The translations under genes were made by a program, and so were the position numbers. This document shows, in pieces, positions 8,980 to 18,324 of a stretch of DNA of 64,000 bases. Each line of letters opens with the position of its first letter. Position 1 is the stretch's first letter. The stretch is from Helcococcus ovis (lineage in GTDB: Bacteria > Bacillota > Clostridia > Tissierellales > Peptoniphilaceae): NCBI RefSeq assembly GCF_004524775.2, contig NZ_CP119081.1, positions 310,001-374,000 on the forward strand, in the 5' to 3' direction. The notes beneath the pieces were generated by a model, which did no database searches, was not told the origin of the DNA, and saw only the letters and a program-made list of their open reading frames with translations.

Positions 8980-9291
8980 TTATTTACAAATTACATTAAC
9001 ACCTTTGACATTTAAGCCTAGCATTGTGTTAATTTGTTCTTTTAGTGCTTTTTGAACATTTTCTGATGTTTCATATATGTTTTTATTTTCTTTTACATGA
9101 ATAGTTAATGCAATTTCAATGTTGTTATCACTTATAACTGCAACTATTCCTTCTTTTTTATTTTTTTCTAACTTTTTGTTTTTGTAGCCAGTTACATATT
9201 CTACATTTTCAACCTGTAATGCTGTTTCTGCAATAAGTTGATCAATAATGTCATTTGAAATCTTAACTGAGCCGTGTTTAAAATCGGTCAT
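8980..9291 (-). CDS. Asp23/Gls24 family envelope stress protein
   Basis: A 103-residue member of the Asp23/Gls24 family, which are abundant membrane-associated proteins linked to envelope and alkaline stress. The pattern GSVKISNDIIDQLIAETAL, then VENVEYVTGY and a C-terminal VNVICK strand matches the family core. It is shorter than the staphylococcal prototype because it lacks flanking extensions. It has its own promoter (9318-9346, minus strand) and a GGAGG site before the ATG, and is monocistronic. Confidence 0.88.
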   Translation of the reverse strand: MTDFKHGSVKISNDIIDQLIAETALQVENVEYVTGYKNKKLEKNKKEGIVAVISDNNIEIALTIHVKENKNIYETSENVQKALKEQINTMLGLNVKGVNVICK

Positions 9292-9317
9292 ATTATCCTC
9301 CGTTTCTCTATAGGTAT

Positions 9318-9346
9318 ATTATAAATAATAAAAATGATTAATGCAA
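9318..9346 (-). promoter_or_regulatory. Sigma-A-type promoter of asp23
   Basis: On the minus strand, TTGCAT (9346-9341) is followed after 17 bases by TATAAT (9323-9318), about 25 bases before the asp23 ATG region. Confidence 0.65.
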
Positions 9347-9404
9347 ATATGTTTAATTGATTATTTTATGATATAATTTTTTATTATAGGTAGGAGTTAA
9401 AAAG

Positions 9405-11216
9405 ATGAAAAGAAGATATATTTCAGGAATAGATTTCTTAAAAGCTATAGCGATAATATCAGTAGTTTTGTATCATATTAATAGTAAAATGTTTCCTGGT
9501 GGATTTATAGGAGTTGATCTGTTTTTTGTTATATCCGGATATTTACTTGCTAATTCATTAGTTAATAAAAATAAAGAAAAAAATGGAGTTCCATTTTTCT
9601 CAACTATTGCTTCAAGAGTTAGACAGCTTTGGCCTGGACTATTTATTATGGTATTTATAATTACCATTTTGATAACTATATTTAATAAGCCTGTTTTAAA
9701 TGTATCTCATTTTGATCCGATAGCCGGCATGACTTTTACTAGTAATTGGTGGTTAATTATAAATAAAGTAGGATATTTCGATAATTTTGTTGCAAATCCA
9801 TTTAAGCATCTATGGTATATAGGAGTTATGTTTCAATCGTTTTTACTTATCCTATTTTTATTTAAGGGATTTTATAATTTTAGAATGACAAAAAATATCA
9901 ATTTATTTATAATTTTAATTTCTGTCATAGGGGTTTTGAGTTATTTTTTACAAAATTATTTATATACATTTAATAATATGAGTAGAGTATATTATGGCAC
10001 GGATACTAGGATTTATGAAATTATAATTGGAGTTGTTGGATATTTCTTTTATCCTATTGAAAAATTAAATTCTAAAAATGGCTTAAATAGATTTGGAGTT
10101 TCAAATATAGTATCTATAGTTTCAACTGCTTTATATGTATATTTAATTTTTAATGTTTCAGAAGTATATCCATGGGTTTATAGAATTGGATTTTTGATTT
10201 TTGCATTAAATTCTTTTGTAATGGTAATTTCATTCGGCTCGATTACAAATATTATAAGTAAAATATTTTCATATATTCCACCTGTTATTGGTATAGGTAA
10301 AATGTCATATGGTATATATTTATGGCATTTTCCAATCATAATATTGACTCAAATGCATAATGAATTAGGTAATCCAAATCCTTGGTTTACAGCATTTAGG
10401 ATTATAGTTACGTTATTAATCGCTTATGTAATTAATTTGAAAATAGAAAAGCCGATTTCAAGATATGGATTTATAAATTCATTTGAAAAAAAGGGATGGA
10501 TTATGTTATCTAAAAGCATAGTATTTTATGTTTTTTTAGGAATGTTTGTTATAGGAGTTTCGGGAGTATCAGTTCCATATATTTCTACGATATTTATTGA
10601 TGAAAGTAAAAATATAAAACTTGCTGATGAAATTAAGATGAATAATAACGTAGAAAAAAATAGAACAAAAAATAAGGAAGATAATAAAAATAAAGAAAAT
10701 ATAGATAAAAAGGAAAAATCAGAAATTCAAAAAAATAATAAGAATATAAAAATTAATTATAAAATTGTTTTAGTAGGAGATTCATTAGGAGTAAATGTAG
10801 GTTCGAGAATTAGTGATTTATACCCGGATTCAATAATTGACGCTAAAATTAGTAGACAATTATATAATTCATTACCGGTTTTTGAACAATATAAAAAATA
10901 TGATTCAGAAAATACAGCATTAGTTGTAATACTTGGAACAAATGGTTTTTTCTCAGAATCTGATTTAGATAATATAGTAAAATTGTATCCAAAGAGTAGA
11001 AAAGTATTTATTAATGTAAAAATGCCCTATAGTTGGGAAAAACAAGTTAATGAAACATATGCAAATTATGTAAAAAAACATCCGGATATAAAACTTGTAG
11101 ATTGGTATTCTGTAGCATCTAAAAATCCGGATTATCTAGCATCAGATCAAACTCATTTAATGTATAATGGTGTTGATAAAATGGTGGAGTTAATTATTAA
11201 AGAGTTACAAAATTAG
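9405..11216 (+). CDS. OatA-like peptidoglycan/envelope O-acetyltransferase
   Basis: A 603-residue two-domain enzyme. Residues 1-400 form an acyltransferase-3 membrane domain: ISGIDFLKAIAI, the catalytic-type His in VLYHIN, GVDLFFVISGYLL and about ten helices. A Lys/Asn-rich linker (about 405-445) leads to an extracellular SGNH esterase-type domain with GDS (LVGDSLG), GTNG and DQTH blocks supplying Ser, Asn/Gly and the Asp-His pair. This is the architecture of OatA, which O-acetylates MurNAc and gives lysozyme resistance. The start is preceded by TAGGAG and a TATAAT at about 9373. The exact acceptor is inferred. Confidence 0.85.
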   Translation: MKRRYISGIDFLKAIAIISVVLYHINSKMFPGGFIGVDLFFVISGYLLANSLVNKNKEKNGVPFFSTIASRVRQLWPGLFIMVFIITILITIFNKPVLNVSHFDPIAGMTFTSNWWLIINKVGYFDNFVANPFKHLWYIGVMFQSFLLILFLFKGFYNFRMTKNINLFIILISVIGVLSYFLQNYLYTFNNMSRVYYGTDTRIYEIIIGVVGYFFYPIEKLNSKNGLNRFGVSNIVSIVSTALYVYLIFNVSEVYPWVYRIGFLIFALNSFVMVISFGSITNIISKIFSYIPPVIGIGKMSYGIYLWHFPIIILTQMHNELGNPNPWFTAFRIIVTLLIAYVINLKIEKPISRYGFINSFEKKGWIMLSKSIVFYVFLGMFVIGVSGVSVPYISTIFIDESKNIKLADEIKMNNNVEKNRTKNKEDNKNKENIDKKEKSEIQKNNKNIKINYKIVLVGDSLGVNVGSRISDLYPDSIIDAKISRQLYNSLPVFEQYKKYDSENTALVVILGTNGFFSESDLDNIVKLYPKSRKVFINVKMPYSWEKQVNETYANYVKKHPDIKLVDWYSVASKNPDYLASDQTHLMYNGVDKMVELIIKELQN

Positions 11217-11228
11217 ACTATACCTTGC

Positions 11229-11234
11229 TATAAT
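11229..11234 (+). promoter_or_regulatory. Candidate promoter of the 243-residue unknown gene
   Basis: TATAAT at 11229-11234 is preceded by TTACAA at 11205-11210 with an 18-base spacer that runs past the oatA-like stop codon. It could start transcription of the gene at 11268. Confidence 0.4.
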
Positions 11235-11267
11235 AAAAAAATATGGTTTAAATTGAAAGAGGAGAAG

Positions 11268-11999
11268 ATGTCAAATAGACAAATTTATATTGAAGCATAT
11301 TCAAAATTTATATTTTATAAATATATTTATAAAATATTTTTAGAACAAAAATATATAGAGTATTTTTCTAAATATGATATAGAAAAAATGGAATTGATTT
11401 ATCAAGCGATGATTTTAGATAAGGAGTTAGAAAATAAATTTATTTATGGGATTAATTCGGAATTTAATCATTTAAAATTTATGGGATTTTTAGCGAAAAA
11501 TGAATATCTAAATTTAGAAAATAAAATTTTAAATATGAAAAATAAAAGCTTAAATTATAAAACAAATTTAAGATATGTTGAAAGAATATTGAATGATAAA
11601 TTTATGGAAAATACTAAAATTTTAATTGATAAGTTTGATCCTTTTTTGAATGAAGGTGATAATATTGAAGTCGTTTGGAATACAATAATGTATTCATTAG
11701 ATACTGGACAGATAGAAGTTATTTTTGATTCTTTACTAAAATTTAGTGAAATAGAAAATGTAAAACAAAAAAGAATTACTTCTGAAAAATTAAATGAAAA
11801 ATTAGAAGAAATAGATAAAAAAATAGAAGCATTAAATGATATGTTTCCATTTAATGTTGAAAATAACATATTAAGTAAAAATGAAATTAATAAAAAGATT
11901 GAAGAAATAAAAACTGAAATAAAAAAATCAGATAAAGCATTAAAAAATATTACAAATATGTATTTATATGTTAATGAATATAACGGATTAGAAAACTAA
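11268..11999 (+). CDS. Uncharacterised helical protein
   Basis: A 243-residue cytoplasmic protein I do not recognise. It is rich in Lys, Glu, Asn and Ile with no signal peptide. The first 170 residues look like packed helices, and residues 170-230 look like a coiled coil (repeated EKLEEIDKKIEAL-type heptads). The ATG at 11268 is four bases after GAGGAG; an upstream TTG at 11253 would include the RBS and is less likely. It stands between the OatA-like gene and sufC; a link to either is not shown. Confidence 0.6.
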   Translation: MSNRQIYIEAYSKFIFYKYIYKIFLEQKYIEYFSKYDIEKMELIYQAMILDKELENKFIYGINSEFNHLKFMGFLAKNEYLNLENKILNMKNKSLNYKTNLRYVERILNDKFMENTKILIDKFDPFLNEGDNIEVVWNTIMYSLDTGQIEVIFDSLLKFSEIENVKQKRITSEKLNEKLEEIDKKIEALNDMFPFNVENNILSKNEINKKIEEIKTEIKKSDKALKNITNMYLYVNEYNGLEN

Positions 12000-12013
12000 T
12001 CTGTTATATATTT
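11980..12013 (+). terminator. Weak hairpin terminator
   Basis: A 12-bp stem with a GT pair (11980-11991 with 11996-12007, loop AAAA) overlaps the end of the preceding gene and is followed by a short T-rich stretch. Confidence 0.5.
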
Positions 12014-12024
12014 TATCTTAAATC

Positions 12025-12039
12025 ATACTAAAATAGTAT
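12025..12039. promoter_or_regulatory. Palindrome upstream of the suf operon
   Basis: ATACTA and TAGTAT are perfect inverted 6-mers separated by AAA, 24 bases before the sufC start. It overlaps a possible -10 element (TAAAAT, 12029-12034). The position suits an operator for an iron- or Fe-S-responsive regulator; the regulator is unknown. Confidence 0.4.
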
Positions 12040-12062
12040 ACATTTATTTGAAGGGAGAAATG

Positions 12063-12806
12063 ATGTTACAGATTAGAAATTTACATGCTAAAGTAAAGGA
12101 TAAAGAAATATTAAATGGTATAAATTTAGAAATCAATGATGGGGAAGTACATGTTATCATGGGACCAAATGGATCCGGGAAGTCTACATTGACGAAAGTG
12201 ATTATGGATCATCCTGATTATAAAATGACTGATGGACAAATAATATTTTGTGGAGAAGATATTTCGGATCTATCTACTGATAAAAGAGCAAAATTAGGTA
12301 TGTTTTTAAGCTTTCAAAATCCAGAAGAAGTAGAAGGTATAAGCGTTGAAAATTTTATTAGAACTGCACAGATTAATCTAACAGGAGAAAAATCTAAACT
12401 GTTAATGTTTAGAAGAGAACTAAAAAAACAATTACAAGAATTGGGGTTTGATAAAAGTTATGCTGAAAGATATTTAAATGTAGGTTTTTCCGGTGGGGAA
12501 AAGAAGAAAAATGAAATTTTACAAATGAAAATATTAAAACCTAAGTTTATAATGCTTGATGAAACTGATTCTGGGCTTGATATTGATGCTACTAAAATAG
12601 TATCAAAGGAAGTAAATTCATTTTTAACTGAGGAAAAATCTGCACTTATAATTACACATCATAGTTCAATTTTGGAAAATATCAAACCTGATAAAGTTCA
12701 TGTAATGATTAACGGTAAAATTGTAAAAACTGGAGATGCTTCATTAATAAATGAAATTGAATTAAATGGATATCAACAATTTAGAGATGAGGTAAATAAT
12801 GACTAA
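12063..12806 (+). CDS. sufC: Fe-S cluster assembly ATPase SufC
   Basis: A 247-residue ABC-type ATPase that works with SufB and SufD as the Fe-S scaffold. It has the Walker A GPNGSGKST near residue 35, the SufC-type signature FSGGEKKKNEILQM and the Walker B FIMLDETDSGLDID. It has no membrane domain, as expected. The ATG at 12063 is six bases after GGGAG; the ATG at 12060 is an alternative. It overlaps sufB by eight bases and begins the sufCBDSU operon. Confidence 0.96.
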   Translation: MLQIRNLHAKVKDKEILNGINLEINDGEVHVIMGPNGSGKSTLTKVIMDHPDYKMTDGQIIFCGEDISDLSTDKRAKLGMFLSFQNPEEVEGISVENFIRTAQINLTGEKSKLLMFRRELKKQLQELGFDKSYAERYLNVGFSGGEKKKNEILQMKILKPKFIMLDETDSGLDIDATKIVSKEVNSFLTEEKSALIITHHSSILENIKPDKVHVMINGKIVKTGDASLINEIELNGYQQFRDEVNND

Positions 12807-14202
12807 AAAATCAAAAATTGACGATATCGATAGAGGAAAATTTGATAAAAAAAATGAATTTGAATACTCTAAAATTTCAGAAAAAGGTTTGAATGAAGAT
12901 ATTGTAAAGTTGATTTCAGCTGAAAAAAATGAGCCGGATTGGATGCTTGAAAAAAGGTTAGAAGGAATGAGACTTTTTTTTGAGCAAGAAAATCCTATAT
13001 GGGGTCCTGATTTATCAGAAGTTGATATAAATGAAATAACATTATATGTTAAGCCAAAATCTGGTGAAACAAATGTGTGGGATAATTTACCGGATGATAT
13101 TAAACAAACATTTTATGATTTAGGGATACCCCAAGCTGAGATAAATTCCCTTGCCGGGGTAAGCGCACAATATGATTCGGAAATGGTTTATCATAATGTT
13201 AAAAATTATTTGACTGATTTGGGTGTTATTTATATAAATATGGAAGAAGCTGTACAAAAATATGCACCACTTTTGAAAAAATGGTTTGGGAAGGCAGTTG
13301 AACCTGATTTACACAAATATGCAGCACTACACTATGCTGTGTGGTCCGGAGGATCATTTGTTTATGTGCCTAAAGGACAATATGTAGATATCCCTATTCA
13401 ATCATATTTTAGATTAAATGCTCCCGGAGCAGGACAATTTGAACATACATTTATTTATGTGGATGAAGGATCATATGTTCATTATATAGAAGGATGTTCC
13501 GCACCAAAATACAATGTAATAAACGTACATGCAGGAGCGGTTGAACTATTTGTAAGAGAAGGTGCTAAGTTAAGATATTCAACTATAGAAAATTGGTCCA
13601 GAAATATGTACAACTTAAATACTAAAAGAGGAATAGTTTGGGAAAATGCTCATTTAGAATGGGTTTCAGGATCTTTTGGGTCAAGAGTTTCAATGCTTTA
13701 TCCTGCATCAATTTTAATTGGGAAAAATGCAAAATCAGACTATACTGGAATTTCATTTGCAAATTCAGGTCAAATTCTTGATACTGGAGCTAAAGTAGTT
13801 CATGCTGCACCAAATACATATTCTACAGTTAATTCAAGATCTATTTCAAAAAGTGGAGGACAAGCTATATATAGAGGACTTGTTCATTTTAATGAAAATG
13901 CCAAAGGCTCAAAATCCAATGTGAATTGTGAATCTTTGATGATTGATAATAAATCTGTATCAGATACAATTCCTGTAATGATTATTGAAAATGATGATGT
14001 TGATTTAGGGCATGAAGCAAAAATTGGTAGAATAGATGATTCTAAGATTTTTTATTTAATGAGTAGGGGTTTAAGTGAGGAAGATGCAAAAGCAATGCTT
14101 GTAAGGGGATTTGCTGAGCCTATAGCAAAAGAATTGCCAATGGAATATGCTGTAGAAATGAATAATTTAATTAATTTAGAATTAATAGGATCAATAGGTT
14201 AG
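12799..14202 (+). CDS. sufB: Fe-S cluster assembly scaffold SufB
   Basis: A 467-residue SufB with the beta-helix core. Motifs include PEWML-like EPDWMLEKRL near the N-terminus, AALHYAVWSGGSFVYVPKG, HYIEGCSAPKYN containing the conserved Cys, and VNCESLMID containing the functionally important Cys near residue 375. The C-terminal GHEAKIGRI and YLMSRGLSEEDAKAMLVRGF blocks are typical. Length is normal. It overlaps sufC and is followed by sufD after nine bases. Confidence 0.97.
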   Translation: MTKKSKIDDIDRGKFDKKNEFEYSKISEKGLNEDIVKLISAEKNEPDWMLEKRLEGMRLFFEQENPIWGPDLSEVDINEITLYVKPKSGETNVWDNLPDDIKQTFYDLGIPQAEINSLAGVSAQYDSEMVYHNVKNYLTDLGVIYINMEEAVQKYAPLLKKWFGKAVEPDLHKYAALHYAVWSGGSFVYVPKGQYVDIPIQSYFRLNAPGAGQFEHTFIYVDEGSYVHYIEGCSAPKYNVINVHAGAVELFVREGAKLRYSTIENWSRNMYNLNTKRGIVWENAHLEWVSGSFGSRVSMLYPASILIGKNAKSDYTGISFANSGQILDTGAKVVHAAPNTYSTVNSRSISKSGGQAIYRGLVHFNENAKGSKSNVNCESLMIDNKSVSDTIPVMIIENDDVDLGHEAKIGRIDDSKIFYLMSRGLSEEDAKAMLVRGFAEPIAKELPMEYAVEMNNLINLELIGSIG

Positions 14203-14211
14203 GAGGAATTA

Positions 14212-15249
14212 ATGAGAACAGAAGTTAATATAATTCCGGAAATTACCTGGAGATTTACAGAAGCAAATAGTAGAATTATAGATTTAAATGAAGTTGAATA
14301 TAAACAATATTCTGATTCTGCAAATGAAAAAATTTCTGATGAATTTAACAAAATATTTGTAAATAAAAAATATGGTGTTTCAAGAGAAGTTTTAGAATTA
14401 AATCAAAAGTTAAAAAATTATGAAAAATTTTATGTTTTAGATGAAAATACTTGTTTAGAAGAAAATTTTTATTTTGACGAAAATAATAATTTTTTGTCTG
14501 ATCAACATGGAATTTTTGCTAAAGAAAATACTGACTCAACATTAATTTTTGATTATAAATCGAGTGAAGATGTCGAAACATTTAAAAATTCCGTATTTAA
14601 GATAAAAGCTGAAAAAAATTCAAACTTAAAGATAGTTATAATTCAAAGATTATCAAATTTTTCAAAGAGTTTTTTATCAATTGTTTCAGATATTGATGAG
14701 GGGGCAAATGTTCATTTGGTTCATATTGAATTAGGGGCAAAAGAATCATATGCAAATTATAGAGCAATATTAGGAAGTGAGAAGGCGCATGCTGATATAA
14801 AAACAGCATATTTTGTAAATGAAGATAGATATTTGGATTTAGGCTATGAAATTACACATTTGGGTAGAAAAACTACATCGGATATGGTTATAAATGGGGT
14901 ATTGAAGGACTTTGCAAAGAAAAGATTTGCTGGAACTTTGGATTTCAAAAAAGGTTGTACATTAGCACAAGGTAATGAAGAAGAATTTGTAACATTACTG
15001 GATCCAACAGTAAAAAATTGGGCTATACCATTATTACTTGCAAGAGAAGATGATATAGTAGGTAATCATGCTGCTTCAGCAGGCAGAATTGACAAGGATA
15101 TGTTATTTTATATCACATCCAGAGGATTTGATTCCGAAGCAGCAAAGAGGATAATAATTGAATCAAAATTGAAACCTATTTTTGATTTAATTGGCAATGA
15201 AAAAATTTCTGAAGAATTATTGGAAGAATTAAGAAAAGGGATAAACTAA
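14212..15249 (+). CDS. sufD: Fe-S cluster assembly protein SufD
   Basis: A 345-residue SufD, the structural partner of SufB. The C-terminal half is recognisable: VHLVHIELG, EVTHLGRKTTSD-like EITHLGRKTTSD, then GNHAASAGRIDKDMLFYITSRGFDSEAAKRIII. The N-terminal half is variable and rich in Asn/Glu. AGGAGG lies five bases before the ATG. Its TAA shares a base with the sufS ATG, so the genes are coupled. Confidence 0.93.
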   Translation: MRTEVNIIPEITWRFTEANSRIIDLNEVEYKQYSDSANEKISDEFNKIFVNKKYGVSREVLELNQKLKNYEKFYVLDENTCLEENFYFDENNNFLSDQHGIFAKENTDSTLIFDYKSSEDVETFKNSVFKIKAEKNSNLKIVIIQRLSNFSKSFLSIVSDIDEGANVHLVHIELGAKESYANYRAILGSEKAHADIKTAYFVNEDRYLDLGYEITHLGRKTTSDMVINGVLKDFAKKRFAGTLDFKKGCTLAQGNEEEFVTLLDPTVKNWAIPLLLAREDDIVGNHAASAGRIDKDMLFYITSRGFDSEAAKRIIIESKLKPIFDLIGNEKISEELLEELRKGIN

Positions 15250-16469
15250 TGAAAACTTCAAAAGTAAAAAATTTATTTCCATTTTTTACAAATGAATATA
15301 ACAAACCGCTTGTATATTTAGATAGTGCCGCCACTACGCAAAAGCCCAAAATTGTAATAGATTCATTAAAAGAATATTATGAAATTTATAATGCAAATGC
15401 AAATCGTGGGGGATACAAATCTGCCATTAAATCATCTCAAATTTTGGAGTACACTAGAGAAATAGTACAAAAATACATCAATGCTTCAAAATCAGAAGAA
15501 GTAATATTTACTAAAAGTGCTACAGAAGGATTAAACCTAATTTCTAAATCTTATGGGTTAAATAATTTAAAACCGGGAGATGAAATCTTAATTTCAATTG
15601 CAGAACATCATGCAAATTTAATAACATGGCAAAAAGTTGCGAAAAAAACAGGTGCAAAGCTAGTTTATTTTTATCTAACAGATAATTATGAACTTGATAT
15701 TGAAGATTTTAAGATGAAAATAAATGAAAATACAAAAATTGTTTCAGTAACTGCTGCATCAAATGTAATTCCTTTTAAGGTTCCAATCAAAGAAATCATT
15801 GACATTGCACATGAAAAAGGTGCAATAGTTGTGATCGATGCTGCACAAATAGTTTCGCATTCAAAAATTGATGTACAAGCATTAAATTGCGATTTTTTAG
15901 TTTTTTCAGGTCATAAAATGTATTCTGCTCAAGGAGTTGGAGTTGTATATGGTAAATATGATTTGTTAAAATCAATGGAACCATTTTTATTAGGTGGAGA
16001 TATGATTGAGTATGTTTATGAACAAGATGTATTATATGCAGATTTACCGACTAAATTTGAAGCTGGTACACTTGATGTTGCAGCTATTTATTCATTGAAT
16101 AAAGCTATTGATTTTATTGATTTAGTAGGAATGGAAACTATAAATGCAATTGAAAATGAAATTTTCAATTATGCACTTGAAGAGCTTAAAAAATTAGATT
16201 TTATTGAGTTGTATTTACCTGAAAAAACTAAAAATGGAAATTTAATAGCCTTTAATGTTAAAAATATTCATCCTCATGATGTGTCTCAAATTTTAGATTT
16301 TTATAATATTGCTATAAGGGTGGGGCATCACTGTGCACAACCACTTCATAGATATTTAGGTATAAATTCATCCTGTAGAATATCTTTTGCGTGTTATAAT
16401 AGTACTGAGGATATTGATAAATTTATTCAAGGATTATATAGAGTTAAGGAAATATTTTATGGAAATTAA
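15249..16469 (+). CDS. sufS: Group II cysteine desulfurase SufS
   Basis: A 406-residue PLP enzyme that removes sulfur from cysteine for Fe-S assembly. The N-terminal YLDSAATTQKP, the PLP lysine in FSGHKMYSAQGVG, and the sulfur-accepting cysteine in RVGHHCAQPLHRYLG are visible. The last is the group II (SufS) signature. It overlaps sufU, its sulfur-transfer partner, by 11 bases. Confidence 0.97.
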   Translation: MKTSKVKNLFPFFTNEYNKPLVYLDSAATTQKPKIVIDSLKEYYEIYNANANRGGYKSAIKSSQILEYTREIVQKYINASKSEEVIFTKSATEGLNLISKSYGLNNLKPGDEILISIAEHHANLITWQKVAKKTGAKLVYFYLTDNYELDIEDFKMKINENTKIVSVTAASNVIPFKVPIKEIIDIAHEKGAIVVIDAAQIVSHSKIDVQALNCDFLVFSGHKMYSAQGVGVVYGKYDLLKSMEPFLLGGDMIEYVYEQDVLYADLPTKFEAGTLDVAAIYSLNKAIDFIDLVGMETINAIENEIFNYALEELKKLDFIELYLPEKTKNGNLIAFNVKNIHPHDVSQILDFYNIAIRVGHHCAQPLHRYLGINSSCRISFACYNSTEDIDKFIQGLYRVKEIFYGN

Positions 16470-16890
16470 TCAAATATATACAGAGTTGATAAGAGAACAT
16501 AGTGTTGAGAGTGAGCATAAAAAAGCTCTTGAAGATAAAACGGATTCCAAACTTGGGGTAAATCCATCTTGTGGTGATGAGATAACATTAAATTTAAAAA
16601 TAAAAGATAGAATAATAGAGGATGCTTCTTATGAAGGTATAGGTTGTGCTATTTCTCAGGCTTCTACTTCTATGATGATTGATGCAATCAAGGGGAAAAC
16701 TATAGACGAAGCTAGAGATATTGTAAATACATTTTTAAATATGATAAAATCTTCTGTAGAAATAAGTGATTCAGATTTTAAAAAATTAGGAGATGCTGTA
16801 GCTTTACAAGGAATAAATAAATTGCCGGCAAGAGTTAAATGTGCTGTTTTAGCATGGAGAACTTTAGAACAAATAATTGAAAATCAATAA
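16459..16890 (+). CDS. sufU: SufU sulfurtransferase for SufS
   Basis: A 143-residue zinc protein that accepts sulfur from SufS. The three conserved cysteines appear in NPSCGDE, GIGCAISQAS and ARVKCAVLAW. The start at 16459 is inside the sufS end; a longer frame from 16387 is only sufS shadow. A complete sufCBDSU order, with no iscU, indicates that this is the main Fe-S system. Confidence 0.96.
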   Translation: MEINQIYTELIREHSVESEHKKALEDKTDSKLGVNPSCGDEITLNLKIKDRIIEDASYEGIGCAISQASTSMMIDAIKGKTIDEARDIVNTFLNMIKSSVEISDSDFKKLGDAVALQGINKLPARVKCAVLAWRTLEQIIENQ

Positions 16891-16978
16891 AAATAAAAGT
16901 TTGCTACGCTAGCTTTGCAGCTCCATTTCATGGGGCGTGGAGCAGTGTTGTTAGCAAACTTTTATTTTTATTTTTTTT
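16890..16978 (+). terminator. Terminator of the suf operon with branched stem
   Basis: A 17-bp outer stem (16890-16906 with 16952-16968) is followed by a T run. The 45-base interior can itself fold, with GCTCC pairing GGAGC. The outer stem alone would terminate; the interior is unusually G+C-rich. Confidence 0.8.
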
Positions 16979-17203
16979 GCAAAACGAAGTGATTATTAAT
17001 TAATTTTAATAATTGCTTTTTTATTGCTTAAATTTTAACAAATAAACCGCTTTCAATCATTTTTTTTATAAAAAATACAATCGTGTAAAATGCTAACATT
17101 TTCATATGCTTTATTTTATTAAAATTAAAAAAGATTATGTTTTTGTTGATAAATTAAAATAAACAAGTTATTCTAAAAAAGAAAAATATATTAGGAGGCA
17201 GGA
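16979..17203 (+). promoter_or_regulatory. Upstream region of GH18 gene 1, with cre-like site
   Basis: This 225-bp AT-rich leader has no gene. At 17041-17056, AATAAACCGCTTTCAA matches the CcpA cre consensus at about 13 of 16 positions by eye, suggesting catabolite control of the first glycosidase. AGGAGG lies seven bases before the ATG. Confidence 0.35.
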
Positions 17204-18265
17204 ATGAAAAAGTTTACAAGAAGAATAGTGAGTTTGTTGCTAGTATTAACATTTATATTAGGAATTATACCTTTTAATATTTCTAAAGCAGCAACAGATG
17301 AGAATAAAAGTGAGCCGTTACTATTTGGATATTATAGAGTATGGCATGATATAAAGAATGGTAAGACTTTAGAAGGGCGTGGACCAGAAAATGGAGATCC
17401 TAAAGGTATCCAAAGAATGAGTGATTTACCTGAGGAATTGGATGTAGTATTTTTATTTATAGACCATATTGATTCCAATCTTCAGTATAGAACAAATCCT
17501 TTTTATAAGGAGTTACCAAATTATGTAAAAAAATTACATAATAATGGAACTAAAGTGGTTAGAACTATCGATATTTCTTTAGTTACAAACAAAGCTTTAG
17601 TACCTAAGGATGATTATAATGAAAAAGTTGAAAATAAGAGGCACTTTAGTAATGATAAAGAAGGATATAAACAACTTGCTAATTTAATTGTTGAAGAATA
17701 TGTAAAAAGAGACAATTTAGATGGATTAGATATTGATATGGAAAAACAGTGGTTACCATCAGAGGAATTAAGTATGGCAATTGGTGTAATAAATGAAGTA
17801 TCTAAATTATTGAAAGCGGAAGGTAAATTATTTATATTTGATACGGATAAAAAAGGTGATACTAAAATATTTCAAGATACTGCTGATAAATATGATTATG
17901 TATTATATCAATCATATAGACAAGAAGATTTAGATTATGTATTCGATACATTCAAATCAAAAATACCAGCATCGAAATTTGTGCCAGGGTTTTCATTCTA
18001 TGAAGAGGGGGGAAATAAATGGTTTAATTTATCTGATGGATATTATGGAGCGTATTATAGAAATTATGATGCACCTTTAGAAAAAACTTTCGCATATAAG
18101 TGTGCAATGTGGCAACCTAGAAATAAAGCTGATGGTTTGAAAGGCGGAGTATTTGCATTCGCTGTAGAAAGATCTGGGATTAAAGATGGAGATAATACCT
18201 ATAAATTAGCGAATTATGATGTTTTAAAGAAAATTGATGGTTACTTACATCAAAGTTATAAGTAA
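17204..18265 (+). CDS. Secreted GH18 endo-beta-N-acetylglucosaminidase-like enzyme (copy 1)
   Basis: A 353-residue exported protein: a basic N-terminus, a hydrophobic core and a probable signal cleavage at SKA-A near residue 30. The catalytic DGLDIDME motif at 173-180 fits GH18 DxxDxDxE, with Glu180 as the acid. FGYYRVWHD at the barrel start and YQSYRQ near the end resemble EndoS/EndoF-type enzymes that cut the chitobiose core of N-glycans. No wall anchor or binding repeats are present, so it is probably released. Its nearest relative in the window is copy 3 (FGYYRxWHD, VPGFSFYEEG and GGVFAFAxERSGI shared). Substrate is inferred; chitinase activity is less likely. Confidence 0.82.
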   Translation: MKKFTRRIVSLLLVLTFILGIIPFNISKAATDENKSEPLLFGYYRVWHDIKNGKTLEGRGPENGDPKGIQRMSDLPEELDVVFLFIDHIDSNLQYRTNPFYKELPNYVKKLHNNGTKVVRTIDISLVTNKALVPKDDYNEKVENKRHFSNDKEGYKQLANLIVEEYVKRDNLDGLDIDMEKQWLPSEELSMAIGVINEVSKLLKAEGKLFIFDTDKKGDTKIFQDTADKYDYVLYQSYRQEDLDYVFDTFKSKIPASKFVPGFSFYEEGGNKWFNLSDGYYGAYYRNYDAPLEKTFAYKCAMWQPRNKADGLKGGVFAFAVERSGIKDGDNTYKLANYDVLKKIDGYLHQSYK

Positions 18266-18324
18266 AATTGAAATAAACAATTAAAAATTCATTTTATATT
18301 TGAAATATATTTAAGGAGGTAAAT

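Noticed and set aside
11555-11869. 104-codon minus-strand frame
   Set aside because: It is antisense to a plus-strand gene with a clear start and lacks an RBS.
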